Assembly (NCBI GenBank): GCA_949372805.1
Contig: CASIBH010000003.1
Location: 1 to 45,000 of the forward strand
Source: an uncultured Flavobacteriales bacterium
GTDB lineage: Bacteria > Bacteroidota > Bacteroidia > Flavobacteriales > BACL11
Direction: 5' to 3'
DNA length: 45,000 bases
Of the stretch, positions 1 to 11,069 are shown piece after piece. A model generated the notes under the pieces. That model worked only from the letters and a program-made list of their open reading frames with translations, was not told where the DNA came from and did not search any database. Each line of letters begins with the position of its first letter. Positions within the stretch are counted from its first letter, which is position 1. Both the position numbers and the translations under genes were made by a program.

Positions 1-674
1 CTGTTGAATTTTCTAAACATTCTCCAGATAATGCTTTATTGGGCTTGAATGTTAATTATGAACTTAAAAATATATCCTTTTATTCTCAAGTTGTTTTAGA
101 TGATATCAACTTAGATAGACATGATAATTCTGCTGGAGGTTTTTTTCAGAATAAATATGCCATTCAAATTGGCGCTAAAACTAATTTTAATATTGACAGG
201 CATCAATTTAATTTACTTGCAGAATATAATAAAGCTCAGCCTTACACATATGCTCATAAGCACCCTCTACAAAACTATACTCATATGAATCAGGCTTTAG
301 CTCATCCGCTTGGTGCAAATTTTAAGGAGAAAGTTTTTCTTCTAAATTACACTTGTAGCAAATGGGAAGCTAAAATTAAATATACTCATGCTGTCTATGG
401 CGCAGACTCTGCCAGTACTCATTATGGTCAGAACATATTTATTTCAGATTTCTTAGCCCAAGGAGAAGGGGGAGAGTATTCTTATGGTAATTATAATGGT
501 CAGGGAATCAAAACCAATCTACACACATTTTACTCAGAGCTAAGTTATAATTTGAAACAAGTTAATTTTTTTCTTGCTTACTACTTTAGAAAAAAGAGTA
601 CAGAAAGTTTGAAAAGTAATTACCTGATCTTTGGAATCAAAACTGATTTAATAAATCCTTTTTTAGATTTTTAG
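1..674 (+). CDS. RemB-like / Wzi-type outer-membrane protein, C-terminal part (partial)
   Basis: The reading frame is open from base 3 to the TAG at 672-674, so this is the 3' end of a gene that begins left of the window; the TTG at 39 is internal, not a start. About 223 residues are visible. They alternate aromatic and polar residues as in outer-membrane beta-strands and end in FLDF, a typical barrel C-terminus with a final aromatic residue. The segments AEYNKAQPYTYAH and QALAHPLGANFKE match my memory of the Flavobacterium gliding protein RemB and of related capsule-assembly Wzi barrels. RemB is a surface or outer-membrane component of gliding motility in F. johnsoniae; whether this protein does the same is inference. 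It converges with, and overlaps by 4 bases, the TPR gene on the other strand. A generic Wzi-family barrel is the main alternative. Confidence 0.6.
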   Translation, partial: VEFSKHSPDNALLGLNVNYELKNISFYSQVVLDDINLDRHDNSAGGFFQNKYAIQIGAKTNFNIDRHQFNLLAEYNKAQPYTYAHKHPLQNYTHMNQALAHPLGANFKEKVFLLNYTCSKWEAKIKYTHAVYGADSASTHYGQNIFISDFLAQGEGGEYSYGNYNGQGIKTNLHTFYSELSYNLKQVNFFLAYYFRKKSTESLKSNYLIFGIKTDLINPFLDF

Positions 675-2260
675 AAGTCTAATTTTTCTCCATCCTTAAA
701 CGCAACAATTTTAGCAGTTTTAAAACCATTTTTTTGCATTTTTTCTTGATAATTTTGAGCTTCTTTTAAGTTGTAAAACATTCCTGCTAAATAACTCGTG
801 ATTTTTTCATTAAGGGGAACTGTAATTAAATATTCCTGATCAAATACTTCTAATGGAGTATCATATTCACCATATGATCCAAGATTTACTCTGAATACAT
901 AAGGATTTTTCATGCCAAGATTTGCTTGATCTGATTTTGAGAATGAATTCATTAGTCTATCTCTATTTTTCACAAATGCCTTGTGAGTCTTTTGTGCTTT
1001 ATTAGATTCTCCTAATTGTCTATAAACATAAATTAGATTTTCATATGCAGGTAAGAACAATTTATCTAATTGAATAGAATTCTTAAATAGTTTAACAGAA
1101 CGCTTTAGAAAATCTTCTTTAGTAGCTCCTCTTGATCTTGATCCAAAGTCATAATGAGCAACAGCCATATTGTAAGCCCACTCCCTCTTTTGATATAATT
1201 TTGAGCTTATATTCATCAGGTATCTTTTTGCTTGTCCTACACCTCTTTTTTCCCCAGAGGCAAGAAGCGCTATCGTAAGGTTGGCTCTAGAGAAATTTAG
1301 CCCATCATTAGTGACTTTACCTCTCTTAAGTTTCTTTTCTGCTTCTTTTAAGTTGTCCTGAGCGGTAGCATAGTCTTTTTTACTTAAAGCATGAACGCCT
1401 TTAGTGTATTCTGCTATACCAATTTGAATCTGAGCCATAGATCTATCATCTATTTTTTCAATTTTATTAAATTGTAGATGATCAACTTTTTTAACAATAA
1501 TTAAATTGTTTACATCAGGCTTCTTACCTTTTGCTTTAGCAACTGATTTTTTGTTCTTTGACTTAGATTTTGTTTTTACTGTTGTAGAATTATCCTTGCT
1601 TTTAATTTTATTTTTCTTGTCAATCAGTTTTTGATTAGCATCTTTCATTCTATCCTCAACTTTATTTGCCTCATCATCATTTCCTGAGCTGCGATAAATT
1701 TCTGAAAGAGTTAAGTATGATTGGAAATCAAATTCATCCTTTCTTATTAGATTAGAAAGAAGCTTAGAAGCTTCATTTTGTTCGCCAATTTTATCTCTTG
1801 CAATTGCAATGTTGTATGTCCACTCTTTTGAAGATAAAATTTTAGAGGTAACTAAGTCCAAAAATCTTTTTGCAATTATTAAATCTTGTTTGTTGCCTGT
1901 ATGAGCATAAGATAGAGACATATTTACTCTTATAAAATTAAGTGCGTTATCACTAAGTTTAGCTCTTTTGTATCTTTTCATAGCGCTTTTAAATTCAGCA
2001 ATAGCACCATTATAGTTTTTACTCTCCATTAATTTCACTCCACTAACATAGTGTGACTCAGCTAACTTAGATTGGTCTAATGATCTTTTAGTAAGGTCTT
2101 TAGCATTCTCATATTGTAAAACTTTGTCTGCATCTGATATAGCTTGCCAATCAAGTGCTTTAAGCTCTGCATAATATGAGGTGTCTATTATAGCTGCATT
2201 AGCTATTTGTAAGAATGAAAATAAGCTGATTATTGTAGAAAGTATTATTCTTTTCATCAT
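671..2260 (-). CDS. Secreted duplicated-TPR protein with C-terminal SPOR-like module
   Basis: This is a 529-residue protein with a signal peptide (about residues 1-22, ending ANAA). It has two homologous TPR-type halves of about 140 residues (about 68-205 and 280-420); compare AESHYVSGVKLMESKNYNGA with GIAEYTKGVHALSKKDYATA, and SSKEWTYNIAIA with QKREWAYNMAVAH. A lysine/serine-rich linker (about 210-250) joins them. The last ~75 residues, from YVFRVNLGSY to FKDGEKLDF, resemble the SPOR-like modules of the protein at 38044-40206 (FRVQIGAF...YKDGEK). SPOR domains usually bind peptidoglycan lacking stem peptides, so a periplasmic scaffold is plausible. It lies 42 bases downstream of the giant adhesin on the same strand and may be co-transcribed. 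I do not recognise a named family for the whole protein. Confidence 0.7.
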   Translation of the reverse strand: MMKRIILSTIISLFSFLQIANAAIIDTSYYAELKALDWQAISDADKVLQYENAKDLTKRSLDQSKLAESHYVSGVKLMESKNYNGAIAEFKSAMKRYKRAKLSDNALNFIRVNMSLSYAHTGNKQDLIIAKRFLDLVTSKILSSKEWTYNIAIARDKIGEQNEASKLLSNLIRKDEFDFQSYLTLSEIYRSSGNDDEANKVEDRMKDANQKLIDKKNKIKSKDNSTTVKTKSKSKNKKSVAKAKGKKPDVNNLIIVKKVDHLQFNKIEKIDDRSMAQIQIGIAEYTKGVHALSKKDYATAQDNLKEAEKKLKRGKVTNDGLNFSRANLTIALLASGEKRGVGQAKRYLMNISSKLYQKREWAYNMAVAHYDFGSRSRGATKEDFLKRSVKLFKNSIQLDKLFLPAYENLIYVYRQLGESNKAQKTHKAFVKNRDRLMNSFSKSDQANLGMKNPYVFRVNLGSYGEYDTPLEVFDQEYLITVPLNEKITSYLAGMFYNLKEAQNYQEKMQKNGFKTAKIVAFKDGEKLDF

Positions 2261-2302
2261 TTTTTTATGATTTCTTTTTCAGATTGCAAATTAGTAAAAA
2301 TA

Positions 2303-5300
2303 TTATTGTAGTACGATTTTATGATTAATAAGCTGCTTAGAATGATTAATCCTTAAAAAATATATTCCTTTAGGTTGATTGCTAAGATCTATTTTGATTC
2401 TATTGGCACTCAAATTATTTGAAATACTTATTATGTTATCACCAATTGTATTGTAAACCTCTATTTCTGAAATTAATGTTGCTCCATCAATATTTATATA
2501 ATTTGTTGTTGGGTTTGGATAAACTTCAAAAGTTATATCATTAAAATTAACTGAAGAAGCCACAAAACTTATTGCATAAGAAATCGTTGAACAACCATTT
2601 GAATCTGTTACTTCCACGCTGTATTCTCCTAGGGCTTGTTGGATAGAATTCATTTGATGTTTCACCTATTATTGGATTTAATTGTTCATCTAACCACTGA
2701 TAAGAAACAAATCCTGATGTTGCTTCTAGCATGTCATCATATTGCCAGATATTAACTAAAATTGGTTGAGGTTCAATAATTGTAATTAGTTCTGTCGATA
2801 CACAGCCATTATTATCTGTTACTGTTACATTAAATGAGCCTGAACATAATCCACTTGCTGTTTGACTAAGTTGATTATTTGGATCACTCCAAAGATAAAA
2901 ATATGGTTGTGTTCCATTTGATACCATAGCTGTTGCCGTTGCATCACAGTCTCCATAACAACTTAAATATGTATTATTTATATCAATACTTAGTTCTAAT
3001 GGTTCCGTTATATTAATTTGAATATCATTAGAACACCCATTATTATCTAATACCATAAATGTTGAAGTTCCAGGGCTTAGATTGTAGAATGTGTTTGTTG
3101 TTTGGAAACTTGCTCCATTATCATCAGAATATTGATATGGTGAATTACCACCACTAAAAACAATTAGTTGAACAGTTCCATTTTGTAATCCGTTACAGCT
3201 TACCATAGATGTTATAGGCACAATACTGATAGAATCTACTTGTAGAATTTCAACACTATCTGTAGAAGAGCACCCATTATTATCTGTAACAGTTACGCCG
3301 TGAGTCCCTACAGCTAAAACAGTTGATACGCTTGTAGATCCATTACTCCAAAGTGTTTGATATGGACTTGTTCCACCAAATCCATAAGCAGTTGCAGTTG
3401 CTGAGCCATTGTAACAATTCGCAGTTGCACCAGTAGAATAAACTACTAATTCATTTGGTTCCAATACTTCATATTGATAAGTAATTGTATTTGTTGTATC
3501 ACTTAGTTCTAAAGTATAAATACCGGCTATTAAGCTATCTATGTCTTCATCTGTTGATGTAAAACCATAAGGTCCTGTCCAAAGAAAGGTATATACTGAG
3601 TCACCACCATCAGGAGTTATATTTATTTCTCCTTCATTTTTACTCCAACATATATTGTGGATAATATTATCAAGATAAGATGCTAATGATAGAGGTTCCT
3701 CAACAATAAAAGTATCTAAGGCACAGCCCAGAGAATCTGTTGTGTTTAAAATATATGTTCCCGCAAATAAATTTGAGATATCTTGATCCGTAGAAGTGAA
3801 GTTATTTGGTCCTGTCCAAAAATAATTTGTATTAGGTGAAATCGTGTCTAAAGAAATACTTATTGAGCCGCTATTAAAACCAAATGTATCAATGTTTATG
3901 AGACTATCTAAGTTTACAATAATATCAAGTGGTTCAGATATTACACTTGTACTGTCATACACTATAGACATACATCCGTTTCCATCCGATGCCATAATTG
4001 TATATTCTCCGGCACATAAATTTCCTAAATTATTATTATTTAAAGTCGTATCGGGGTAGAAAACAGATATGTTTAATGACATATTAGCCCATTCATAATA
4101 ATTATATGGACCAACACCTCCAGTGTGAGAAATAGCTATTTCACCATCACAACTACTATTACAGCTTACATTATTTATAACAGTTGTAGATAAAATAAAC
4201 TCTTGGGGTTGAGAGAAAGTTGTTCTCCCTGTTATCAGACATCCTTTAGCATCAACAGTGGAGTCTAAATATGTATTTTGATTTAAATTAAATAATGAAT
4301 CTATTGGGCTATTAATTATATTTCCATTTACAAAGCTTTGATAAGGAATAGATCCTCCACTAATTTCTAAATTTATGTATCCATCAGATCCTCCAAAGCA
4401 TGAAATATTATAGCCATTATAATTAGATACTGAAACCGTTCTGATAAGACTATCAGGCTGATTAATTATTATTGTATCAAACATAGAGCACCCATTTAAA
4501 TCTGTGACTCCATAAGGGTAGAGTCCTGCTGGTACTCCAACTGGTGTTGTAAATATATTATTACTGTTAAATAAAGGGTATGTAAATGGCCCCCAGCTTA
4601 GAAGGTAGTCAGTTACTCCGCCATTAAAGATAACAGTTGCAGATCCTGTGGTATCACCAAAACAGCTTACATCTGTGGTAGTAAATGTTGAGGTAATTTC
4701 TTCAGGAGAGTTAATTAAGATACTATCTGTTAATGAACAGCCAATTGAATCAGTAACAGTCACACTATAGCTGCTTGCTGCAAGATTATCTATGAAATTA
4801 GAAGTGTCATTATTAGACCATATAAAAGAAGTGTATGCGTTACCTCCAATTGAATTAGCAGTAATATTACCATTACTTCCACCAAAACAGCTAATTGCAA
4901 ATCCATTAAAATTAGATGGAGTTAAAGAAAGTGTTAAACCATTTGATGGCTGGTCTACAAATACATTATTTACTGAAACACATCCATTTGAGTCAGTTAT
5001 TTCAACAGAATAATTTCCTGCATGAAGATTTATAGGGTTTTGGATAGTGTCATTATTGTTCCACATAAAACTATATGGTGAAATCCCACCAATAACAGAT
5101 AAGTTAATACTTCCGTCACTGCTAAAGCATGTTGTTAAGTTAACAGATGTTATAGATGAATTTAATTGACTATCTGGCTCATTAATTGAAAGAGAGTCAG
5201 AAACAGAACAACCATTAGAATCTGTAATTGAATAGATGTAATTGCCTGCATAAAGAGCAGAAGGGTTAAAACTCCCCCAATCTTCGCTGTATGATGGTGT

Positions 5301-8300
5301 TCCTCCGCTTATAATTAATGAGGCTGATCCACTATTTTCACCCTTACATAAAACATCAGTGATAACTAAATTAGTTGTAATTTCAGAAGGCTGATTTATA
5401 GTTATAGAATCTGAAATAGTACATCCATTTGAATCAATTATAGAATAATTATATATGCCAGCAGATAAATTTAAAGGGTTAGAGCCTCTCCAATTTTCAG
5501 TGTATGAAGGTGTTCCTCCAGAAATTGTTAATGTGGCAGTTCCATCATTCAGGCCATAGCAACTTACATCAGTATAGCTAATAGAAGATATTAATTCTGT
5601 TGGTTCTGATACACTTATACTATCAGAAGTGGAACATCCATTGATATCTGTTAAAGTAAAATAATGATCTCCTGGAGTAAGAGCAGAAGAGTCACTATTG
5701 CCCCAATCTTCAAAAAATGGAGCTGTTCCACCAAGAATATTTAAACTAGCTGTTCCATCATTTAAGCCAAAGCAACTAATATTTGTAATGTTTGATGTTA
5801 TGTTAAAAGTATCTGGTTCTGTTATAATTATTGTGTCAAACATTATACATCCATTTCCGTCACTTATTGAGAAAGGATATGATCCAGCTGGAATCCCTAC
5901 AGGAGAGGAAAATGTAGTTAGCCCTAGAAGAGGAAGTGTTTGACCAAATGCATTTATAGTATAGTTTTGATCTCCACCAGTAATGTTTAAAGTTGTAGCG
6001 CCATCACTCAACCCATTACAGCTAACATTTGTATTGGTAATTTGAGCACTAATATTACCAGGCTGAGATACATTTAAAAGCGCTGAATTAATAATACATC
6101 CATTTGAATCTGTAACAGTGCATGTATATCTTGCTGCAATAGCTGTAAAGACTGTATCATTATAAGTTGTGTCATTATTTATATTATTTGTCCACATATA
6201 AGAAAGACTTCCTGTTCCTCCATTTGCTAATGCGGAAATAACTCCATCATTTGCTCCAAAGCAAGTTGGAATACTTATAATAGAAGTATTAACTGTAAGA
6301 AGTAATGGTTCAGTTATAATAAGAGTATCACTAACTGTACAAGCTGATGAATCAGTTATTGTAAAGTAATGTGTTCCTGCGGATAATCTGTTAGGATTAC
6401 TTCCTTGCCAATTTACGTTATATGTTCCTCCCGAGAATGGGCTTCCTCCAGAAATTGTTAATGAAGCGCTAGCGTCTTGACCATTACATAAAATAGGAGA
6501 ATAATTAAGTGTATATATTAATTGAGTTGGCTCGGTAATAATAACACTATCATTAGTTGAACATCCAGAGGCGTCTATAGCAGTGCAGTAATATACTCCA
6601 GCTGAAAGATTGCTAATGCTTGAAGTAGTTGCTCCGTTAGACCAAATATATGTTGAGGGTGGAGTAGCGTTAATTACTAAAGAATAATCTTCAGTTGCTC
6701 CATAAAAAGGATAGAGAGATGTAAAATCACCAAATTCACAAGGTCCTATATTTACATCTTCATTTAATTGAGAAACAATCCTCATTCTTGTCACAAAGTT
6801 TGTAAATGAGTTTGGAACTGTAAAACTTAGTGTTGTCGTTGTTGGTAGCGTATCATTATTAATAACTCCTACTTCCTCACCAGAGTCATCAAAATCTCCA
6901 TCAGTATTCCAATCAATATATACTTTAGCGCCAGATTGATAATTTGGAAGACCACTAATATTATTCATTTGAATTGTTAAATCATAAGATTGATTAGGAG
7001 TTAGGCTTGTGTACATGTAAGTGTAATCTTCATATTGATCCGTACCAGGAGTATAATTTTGTATTGAATCTCCATCTCCAACTAAATTGACATTTTGAAT
7101 ATTTATATTATTTCCCGAGAGTGGTCCTGAAGCACAATAGCTTAGTAATGACTGTGTTCCTCCAGATCCTGAGGAAGAATATGCAGTTGCACTTCCATCA
7201 TTAGCTCCAAAGCAACTAATATTATCTGAGCTGAGTGTTGTTGTACTACTTAATGTTGTAAGAGAGTCAGTAATTATAATTGTATCAGTAAATGTATTGC
7301 AAAAATTAGCATCTGTAGAAGTAACTATATATGTTCCTCCACAAGCATTATTTAATCCCGATGTTGTATCTCCTGTATTCCAAGAAAAAGAATAAGGTTG
7401 AGTTCCTCCAATTAAATTTAAGGATATAATTCCATAGCAGTTCAAAGAATCACATGTGATATTATCAGAAAAGTAAGGATTATGTGTTAATACATCGGGG
7501 TTTGTTAAAACGATAGTATCTGTTCTAGTTTCATTACAATTATTATTTGTTGAACTCAGTATATAAGTGCCAGAAGAAAGATTTGAGATCGTTGCGGAGG
7601 TAGCGCCATTACTCCACAGATATGAGAAACTACCACTTTCATTAGGGGTTGCAGTTATTGAGCCATTACTATCTCCATTACACAAAGGAGGGGTTGAATT
7701 AAAATTAATTTGGTGAATTTCATCTAAAATGGTTATTGTTTTAGAATCACTACATTGATAGTAATTGTCATTAACCGTAAGAGTATAATTACCATCAAGT
7801 AAATTTGATATGCTTGAATTGGTATCGCCATTACTCCAGAGATAAGAATAATTTCCAGATCCTCCAAGTATACTAATTAAGTTTGCAGCTCCATCACTAG
7901 ATCCTGAACAACTTGTATTAATTGTGGCAATACTATCTATTAAAAAAGCATTACAATTTGAAAATAATAATTCAGCAGTATCTACTGGGCATAGAGGACG
8001 TAATAAATTTCCAAAAAAATCTACTTCATTAGTTACCCATGAACAAGTATAATTACCATAATTTGCAGTATTTGTTGAGTTATTATTGAATCGAACCCTA
8101 ATTACAATAGATTGGGTTGAGCCAAAAGAAAAAGTATATCCAGTTGAATCATTGCTAGTGTTACTTGTTGTGTGCCAATGACCATAAGCATCGCCATTAC
8201 TATTTATGTTGTAAGGAATGTTTGCCCAGAATTGAAAAATGGGGTTATAAAATTTGATTTCAATATCTCCATGTGAAATAGCAAGTGAGTCGTGAGAAAT

Positions 8301-8981
8301 AATAAATTCAGGACGGATATTTACATCACAACCTATATTTGTGATTGATAAAGTATCATATGTAGGCATACCATAAGATGTAACAGGGTTTATTGTAAAA
8401 TCAGACATATACTGATTAATTGATGTAGAATCATTATTTGAGCTAATAATTACAGTGTCAATTAAAGAGCAGCCGTTTATATCAGAGATAGTAACATAAT
8501 ATGTGCCAGGCCCCACATCAATTAAATCTTCACCTGAATAGTTGTTTTGCCATGAAAAAGAATATGGCGGTGTTCCTCCCCAAACTGTTACATCAGCATG
8601 CCCATTATTAGAATTAGGACAAGAAGTATTAATTATATCAACACTGTCTTGTAAATTACATGAGATAGTAGAAAAATTTATTCCATTTTCCCAAATGCTA
8701 TCACATTTTACTCTCCAGTTATATGTTGTTCCAGTATTTAAGTTATTTAAGCTGTAATTTCCAGTAAAAGAATTGTTTAAAACCGTATCAGAAATCCAAT
8801 TATTTTGTGTGCTGTCCTTATATTCTAAAATATAGTCTAGGCTAGCGCAAGTTCCGTTTTGCCACTGCAGTACTGCTGAAGTAAAGTTTATACTATCAAC
8901 AGATAGATTTGAAGGGGTTTGTCCAACTGCATTACCCTTTAATAAAATAAAGAGGGAAATAAATAATATAAATTTTTTCAT
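2303..8981 (-). CDS. Giant SprB-repeat T9SS adhesin, broken by one +1 frameshift
   Basis: The N-terminal 2,144-codon frame (8981 to 2547) and the C-terminal frame (2303-2665) join if one base is skipped at about 2630, giving about 2,225 residues. Order: signal peptide (1-20, ending AVG), FN3-like domain (24-108), first SprB-type repeat, an unassigned domain (about 190-343), then about twenty SprB repeats with the pattern SCxGxxDGxATxxxxGGTxPYxxxW. A GEVED domain (about 612-772, core YIDWNTDGDFDDSGEE) sits inside one repeat. A final Ig/PKD-like module (YQWLDEQLNPIIGETSNEF) is followed by a type A sorting domain (FEVYPNPTTNYINI to NHKIVLQ). Such proteins are secreted by T9SS and act as motile or static surface adhesins. 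In frame 0 the protein ends in unrelated residues (SPRRIQRGSNRF...) and lacks the sorting domain. The start is supported by a TATATTTG promoter box 26-34 bases upstream. Confidence 0.85.
2628..2636 (-). other. +1 frameshift site in adhesin (AGC CCT A GGA)
   Basis: On the minus strand the frame reads AGC CCT AGG AGA (S P R R). Skipping the A after CCT gives AGC CCT GGA GAA TAC (S P G E Y), which continues as SVEVTDSNGCS, the standard ending of this type of module, and then the sorting domain. The shift is therefore placed within a few bases of 2630. There is no long homopolymer here. It may be a real mutation, a recoding site or a sequence error. Confidence 0.8.
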
Positions 8982-9007
8982 AGAACTAGAGTTAATAGTG
9001 TGTTATA

Positions 9008-9015
9008 CAAATATA
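9008..9015 (-). promoter_or_regulatory. Promoter -7 box for the adhesin
   Basis: TATATTTG on the minus strand matches the Bacteroidota -7 consensus TAnnTTTG and ends 26 bases before the adhesin ATG. No convincing -33 TTTG is seen. Confidence 0.5.
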
Positions 9016-9067
9016 TAAAAACTTTAGTAGGAATTTTTAAAATAATAATGTGTAGAATTACTCTTAA

Positions 9068-9874
9068 CTAGATAGTAGAGTAATCAAAAAATGAGAGGAT
9101 TTTTTCTTCTTTTTTTAAGATGATATTTATTGAGCTAATTTGCTCTTTTGATAACATATCTATACTTTCCTTGTTTAAATTTGTTAGTGGAAGGTTTTTG
9201 CTTTTTCTAATGTTATGAGCTGAAAATTTTAAATCTATTTTAATATCATTTAGAACTGGAAGATATTGTATAATTTTTTCTTTTTCTATTAAAGGTTGTT
9301 CAGTTAAATCTTCATATTTAATTAATATGCTGTCATATTTATTTAAATTTTCTTTTTGAAATTTCAAATATTTTATATAGTCTGTAGTAGCTACTTTAAT
9401 GTCAGTATTATATCTTCTTAAATTGCTTTGTATTTGGGCATAGGGGTTTCTAACTAAGCATATAAACTTGACCTTGTTAAAGTATTTATTTATTTTTTCT
9501 ACTCTAATGATATTTGGAGGACTTTTTTCTAAAAGAATAGGCTTTGATAAATCCCAGTATTTATGCCAAATACTTTTTACTTTTATCCAATCAATTTTTT
9601 TGTCAATATCCCACCTGTCTTTTGTGAATAAAATATCTTTTGCTTGAGGTAAATGTTGTCCTTCCATTAAACCAATATTATTATTACAACTGACATTATT
9701 CGATGAGCTTATTATTTGTGTTAAAAGTGTAGACCCGCAGAATGGAGGGCTTAAAACAAAAAGATATTTAAAATCTTTACTAGAAAAGAAATAATTTTTT
9801 AATAATATCTTGATAGCGATTATATTAAAATATAATAGTCGCTTTATAGATCCTAGTTTATTAATATATTTCAT
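9068..9874 (-). CDS. Sulfotransferase family protein
   Basis: The predicted protein has about 268 residues. The segment LSPPFCGSTLLTQII, near residue 45, fits the PAPS 5'-phosphosulfate loop of sulfotransferases (PxxSGST type). CLVRNPYAQIQS, near residue 140, fits the 3'-phosphate-binding motif RxPxxxxxS. It probably transfers sulfate from PAPS to an unknown acceptor such as a surface glycan or lipid; no acceptor specificity can be read. I chose the ATG at 9874 rather than the in-frame ATG at 9889 because a TACATTTG promoter box at 9879-9886 covers that upstream ATG region and ends four bases before 9874. The gene stands alone, divergent from the T9SS gene that starts at 9984. Confidence 0.75.
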   Translation of the reverse strand: MKYINKLGSIKRLLYFNIIAIKILLKNYFFSSKDFKYLFVLSPPFCGSTLLTQIISSSNNVSCNNNIGLMEGQHLPQAKDILFTKDRWDIDKKIDWIKVKSIWHKYWDLSKPILLEKSPPNIIRVEKINKYFNKVKFICLVRNPYAQIQSNLRRYNTDIKVATTDYIKYLKFQKENLNKYDSILIKYEDLTEQPLIEKEKIIQYLPVLNDIKIDLKFSAHNIRKSKNLPLTNLNKESIDMLSKEQISSINIILKKEEKILSFFDYSTI

Positions 9875-9878
9875 AAAC

Positions 9879-9886
9879 CAAATGTA
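9879..9886 (-). promoter_or_regulatory. -7 box four bases before the sulfotransferase ATG
   Basis: TACATTTG on the minus strand, then GTTT, then ATG. A start site at the usual distance from the box would fall on or next to the A of ATG, predicting a leaderless mRNA. Confidence 0.5.
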
Positions 9887-9983
9887 CAAAACCTTTCTTT
9901 TCTTTAACTTTTATATGATTATGTCTTTCTCCATTCTTAATTTTAAATTTCATAAATTTACTTCTAATATAAAAAATGAAAAA

Positions 9984-11069
9984 ATGAAAAAAATATTTAC
10001 TGTTCTAATGGTTTTGTTTGTGAATTTTAGTTATTCTCAAATTACTGTTACTGATATGGATATCATGGGAGTTGGTGATGTTGTTTATTTGTCTGAAGAT
10101 TTTAATGCCAATATTTCATTAGGAAATCCAGGTACTAATCAAACCTGGGATTTTTCCTCTCTTCAGCCTTCATATACCGAAGTTTTTGATATCATATCTC
10201 CAGTTGGAACGCCATTTTATAGTTCTTACCCCTTATCAAATATTTGTGTCGATATTGACGGAGATTTTTTATATTTTAATAAATCAAATACTGGAATCTT
10301 AGCATTAGGTCAAGGAGATTCAGTTTTTCAGCAGCCAACAATGTTTATGCCTCTTCCTTTGAATTATGGTGATAGTCATATTGATGGGCCAGTTACTATA
10401 ATGGATTCTCTAATTGGAGGTCCAACCGTCAATTTATTACTTGTCTCTCAAGGTCTTTCGGCAACGCTTTTAAGTATGGGAGCTGCCCAAGTAGCTGATT
10501 CAATAAATATTCTAGTAAATATGACAAATACTTTTAATGTAGATGCTTATGGCTCAGTTATTATGCCTAATGGCACCTTTAATGCTTTAAGAGTACAAAC
10601 TAGTATTTCAACATTAAGTGATGTTTTAGTCTACTGTACCGATACATTAACAGGCGCTGGCTCTGGATGGTATTCTACTCCTTTTTCAACTACAACATAT
10701 GAATATGGATATTACTTTATGTCGGATGATCCTTCAGTAAGATTTGCACTTGTTGAAATTTCAACAGATTCAGCATTAAATATTGAAGCAGTTTCTTATT
10801 TGTCCGAACCTCCTCTCTCTAGTAATTATGATATCAGTAGTGAAATTAATGTTTATCCTGTTCCCACTACATATGATTTATTCATTGAATCTATTGGGTC
10901 AAAAATTTTAGATAAAGTAGAATTATTTGATTTAGGCGGTAGATTAATTCTTTCTTCAAATTCCGGCTCCAAAATTAAACTTGATATTTCTGAAGTTAAA
11001 AAATCTATATATATTCTAAAGGTCTATTCTGAAGGAAGTTTTGTTCAGAAAAAAATAGTTGTTCAATAG
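9984..11069 (+). CDS. Secreted protein with T9SS type A sorting domain, function unknown
   Basis: The frame is open further upstream, but MKKIFTVLMVLFVNFSYSQ is a clear signal peptide starting at 9984, giving 361 residues; upstream in-frame ATGs lie in AT-rich DNA and would bury the signal. The middle part (about 20-270) is beta-rich with many Gly, Asn and Asp residues. It resembles proteins of marine flavobacteria that I cannot assign to a named domain. The C-terminus from INVYPVPTTYDLFIE to FVQKKIVVQ is a type A T9SS sorting domain, so the protein should be exported across the outer membrane and attached to the surface or released. It is followed with a one-base stop/start overlap by the CIA30 gene and then a thioredoxin-like gene, so the three probably form one transcription unit. 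Confidence 0.75.
   Translation: MKKIFTVLMVLFVNFSYSQITVTDMDIMGVGDVVYLSEDFNANISLGNPGTNQTWDFSSLQPSYTEVFDIISPVGTPFYSSYPLSNICVDIDGDFLYFNKSNTGILALGQGDSVFQQPTMFMPLPLNYGDSHIDGPVTIMDSLIGGPTVNLLLVSQGLSATLLSMGAAQVADSINILVNMTNTFNVDAYGSVIMPNGTFNALRVQTSISTLSDVLVYCTDTLTGAGSGWYSTPFSTTTYEYGYYFMSDDPSVRFALVEISTDSALNIEAVSYLSEPPLSSNYDISSEINVYPVPTTYDLFIESIGSKILDKVELFDLGGRLILSSNSGSKIKLDISEVKKSIYILKVYSEGSFVQKKIVVQ

Noticed and set aside
3844-5943. Plus-strand open frames inside the adhesin gene (for example 3844-4059, 4792-5013, 5698-5943)
   Set aside because: They mirror the repetitive minus-strand coding sequence and their translations show no protein-like pattern or promoter.
2631-8981. The periodic repeats of the adhesin gene as a CRISPR array or DNA satellite
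   Set aside because: They are degenerate coding repeats with intact protein pattern (SprB type), unequal spacing and no constant repeat/spacer structure.
9810-9983. N-terminal extension of the T9SS gene to 9810
   Set aside because: It would bury the signal peptide at 9984 and overlap the sulfotransferase gene.
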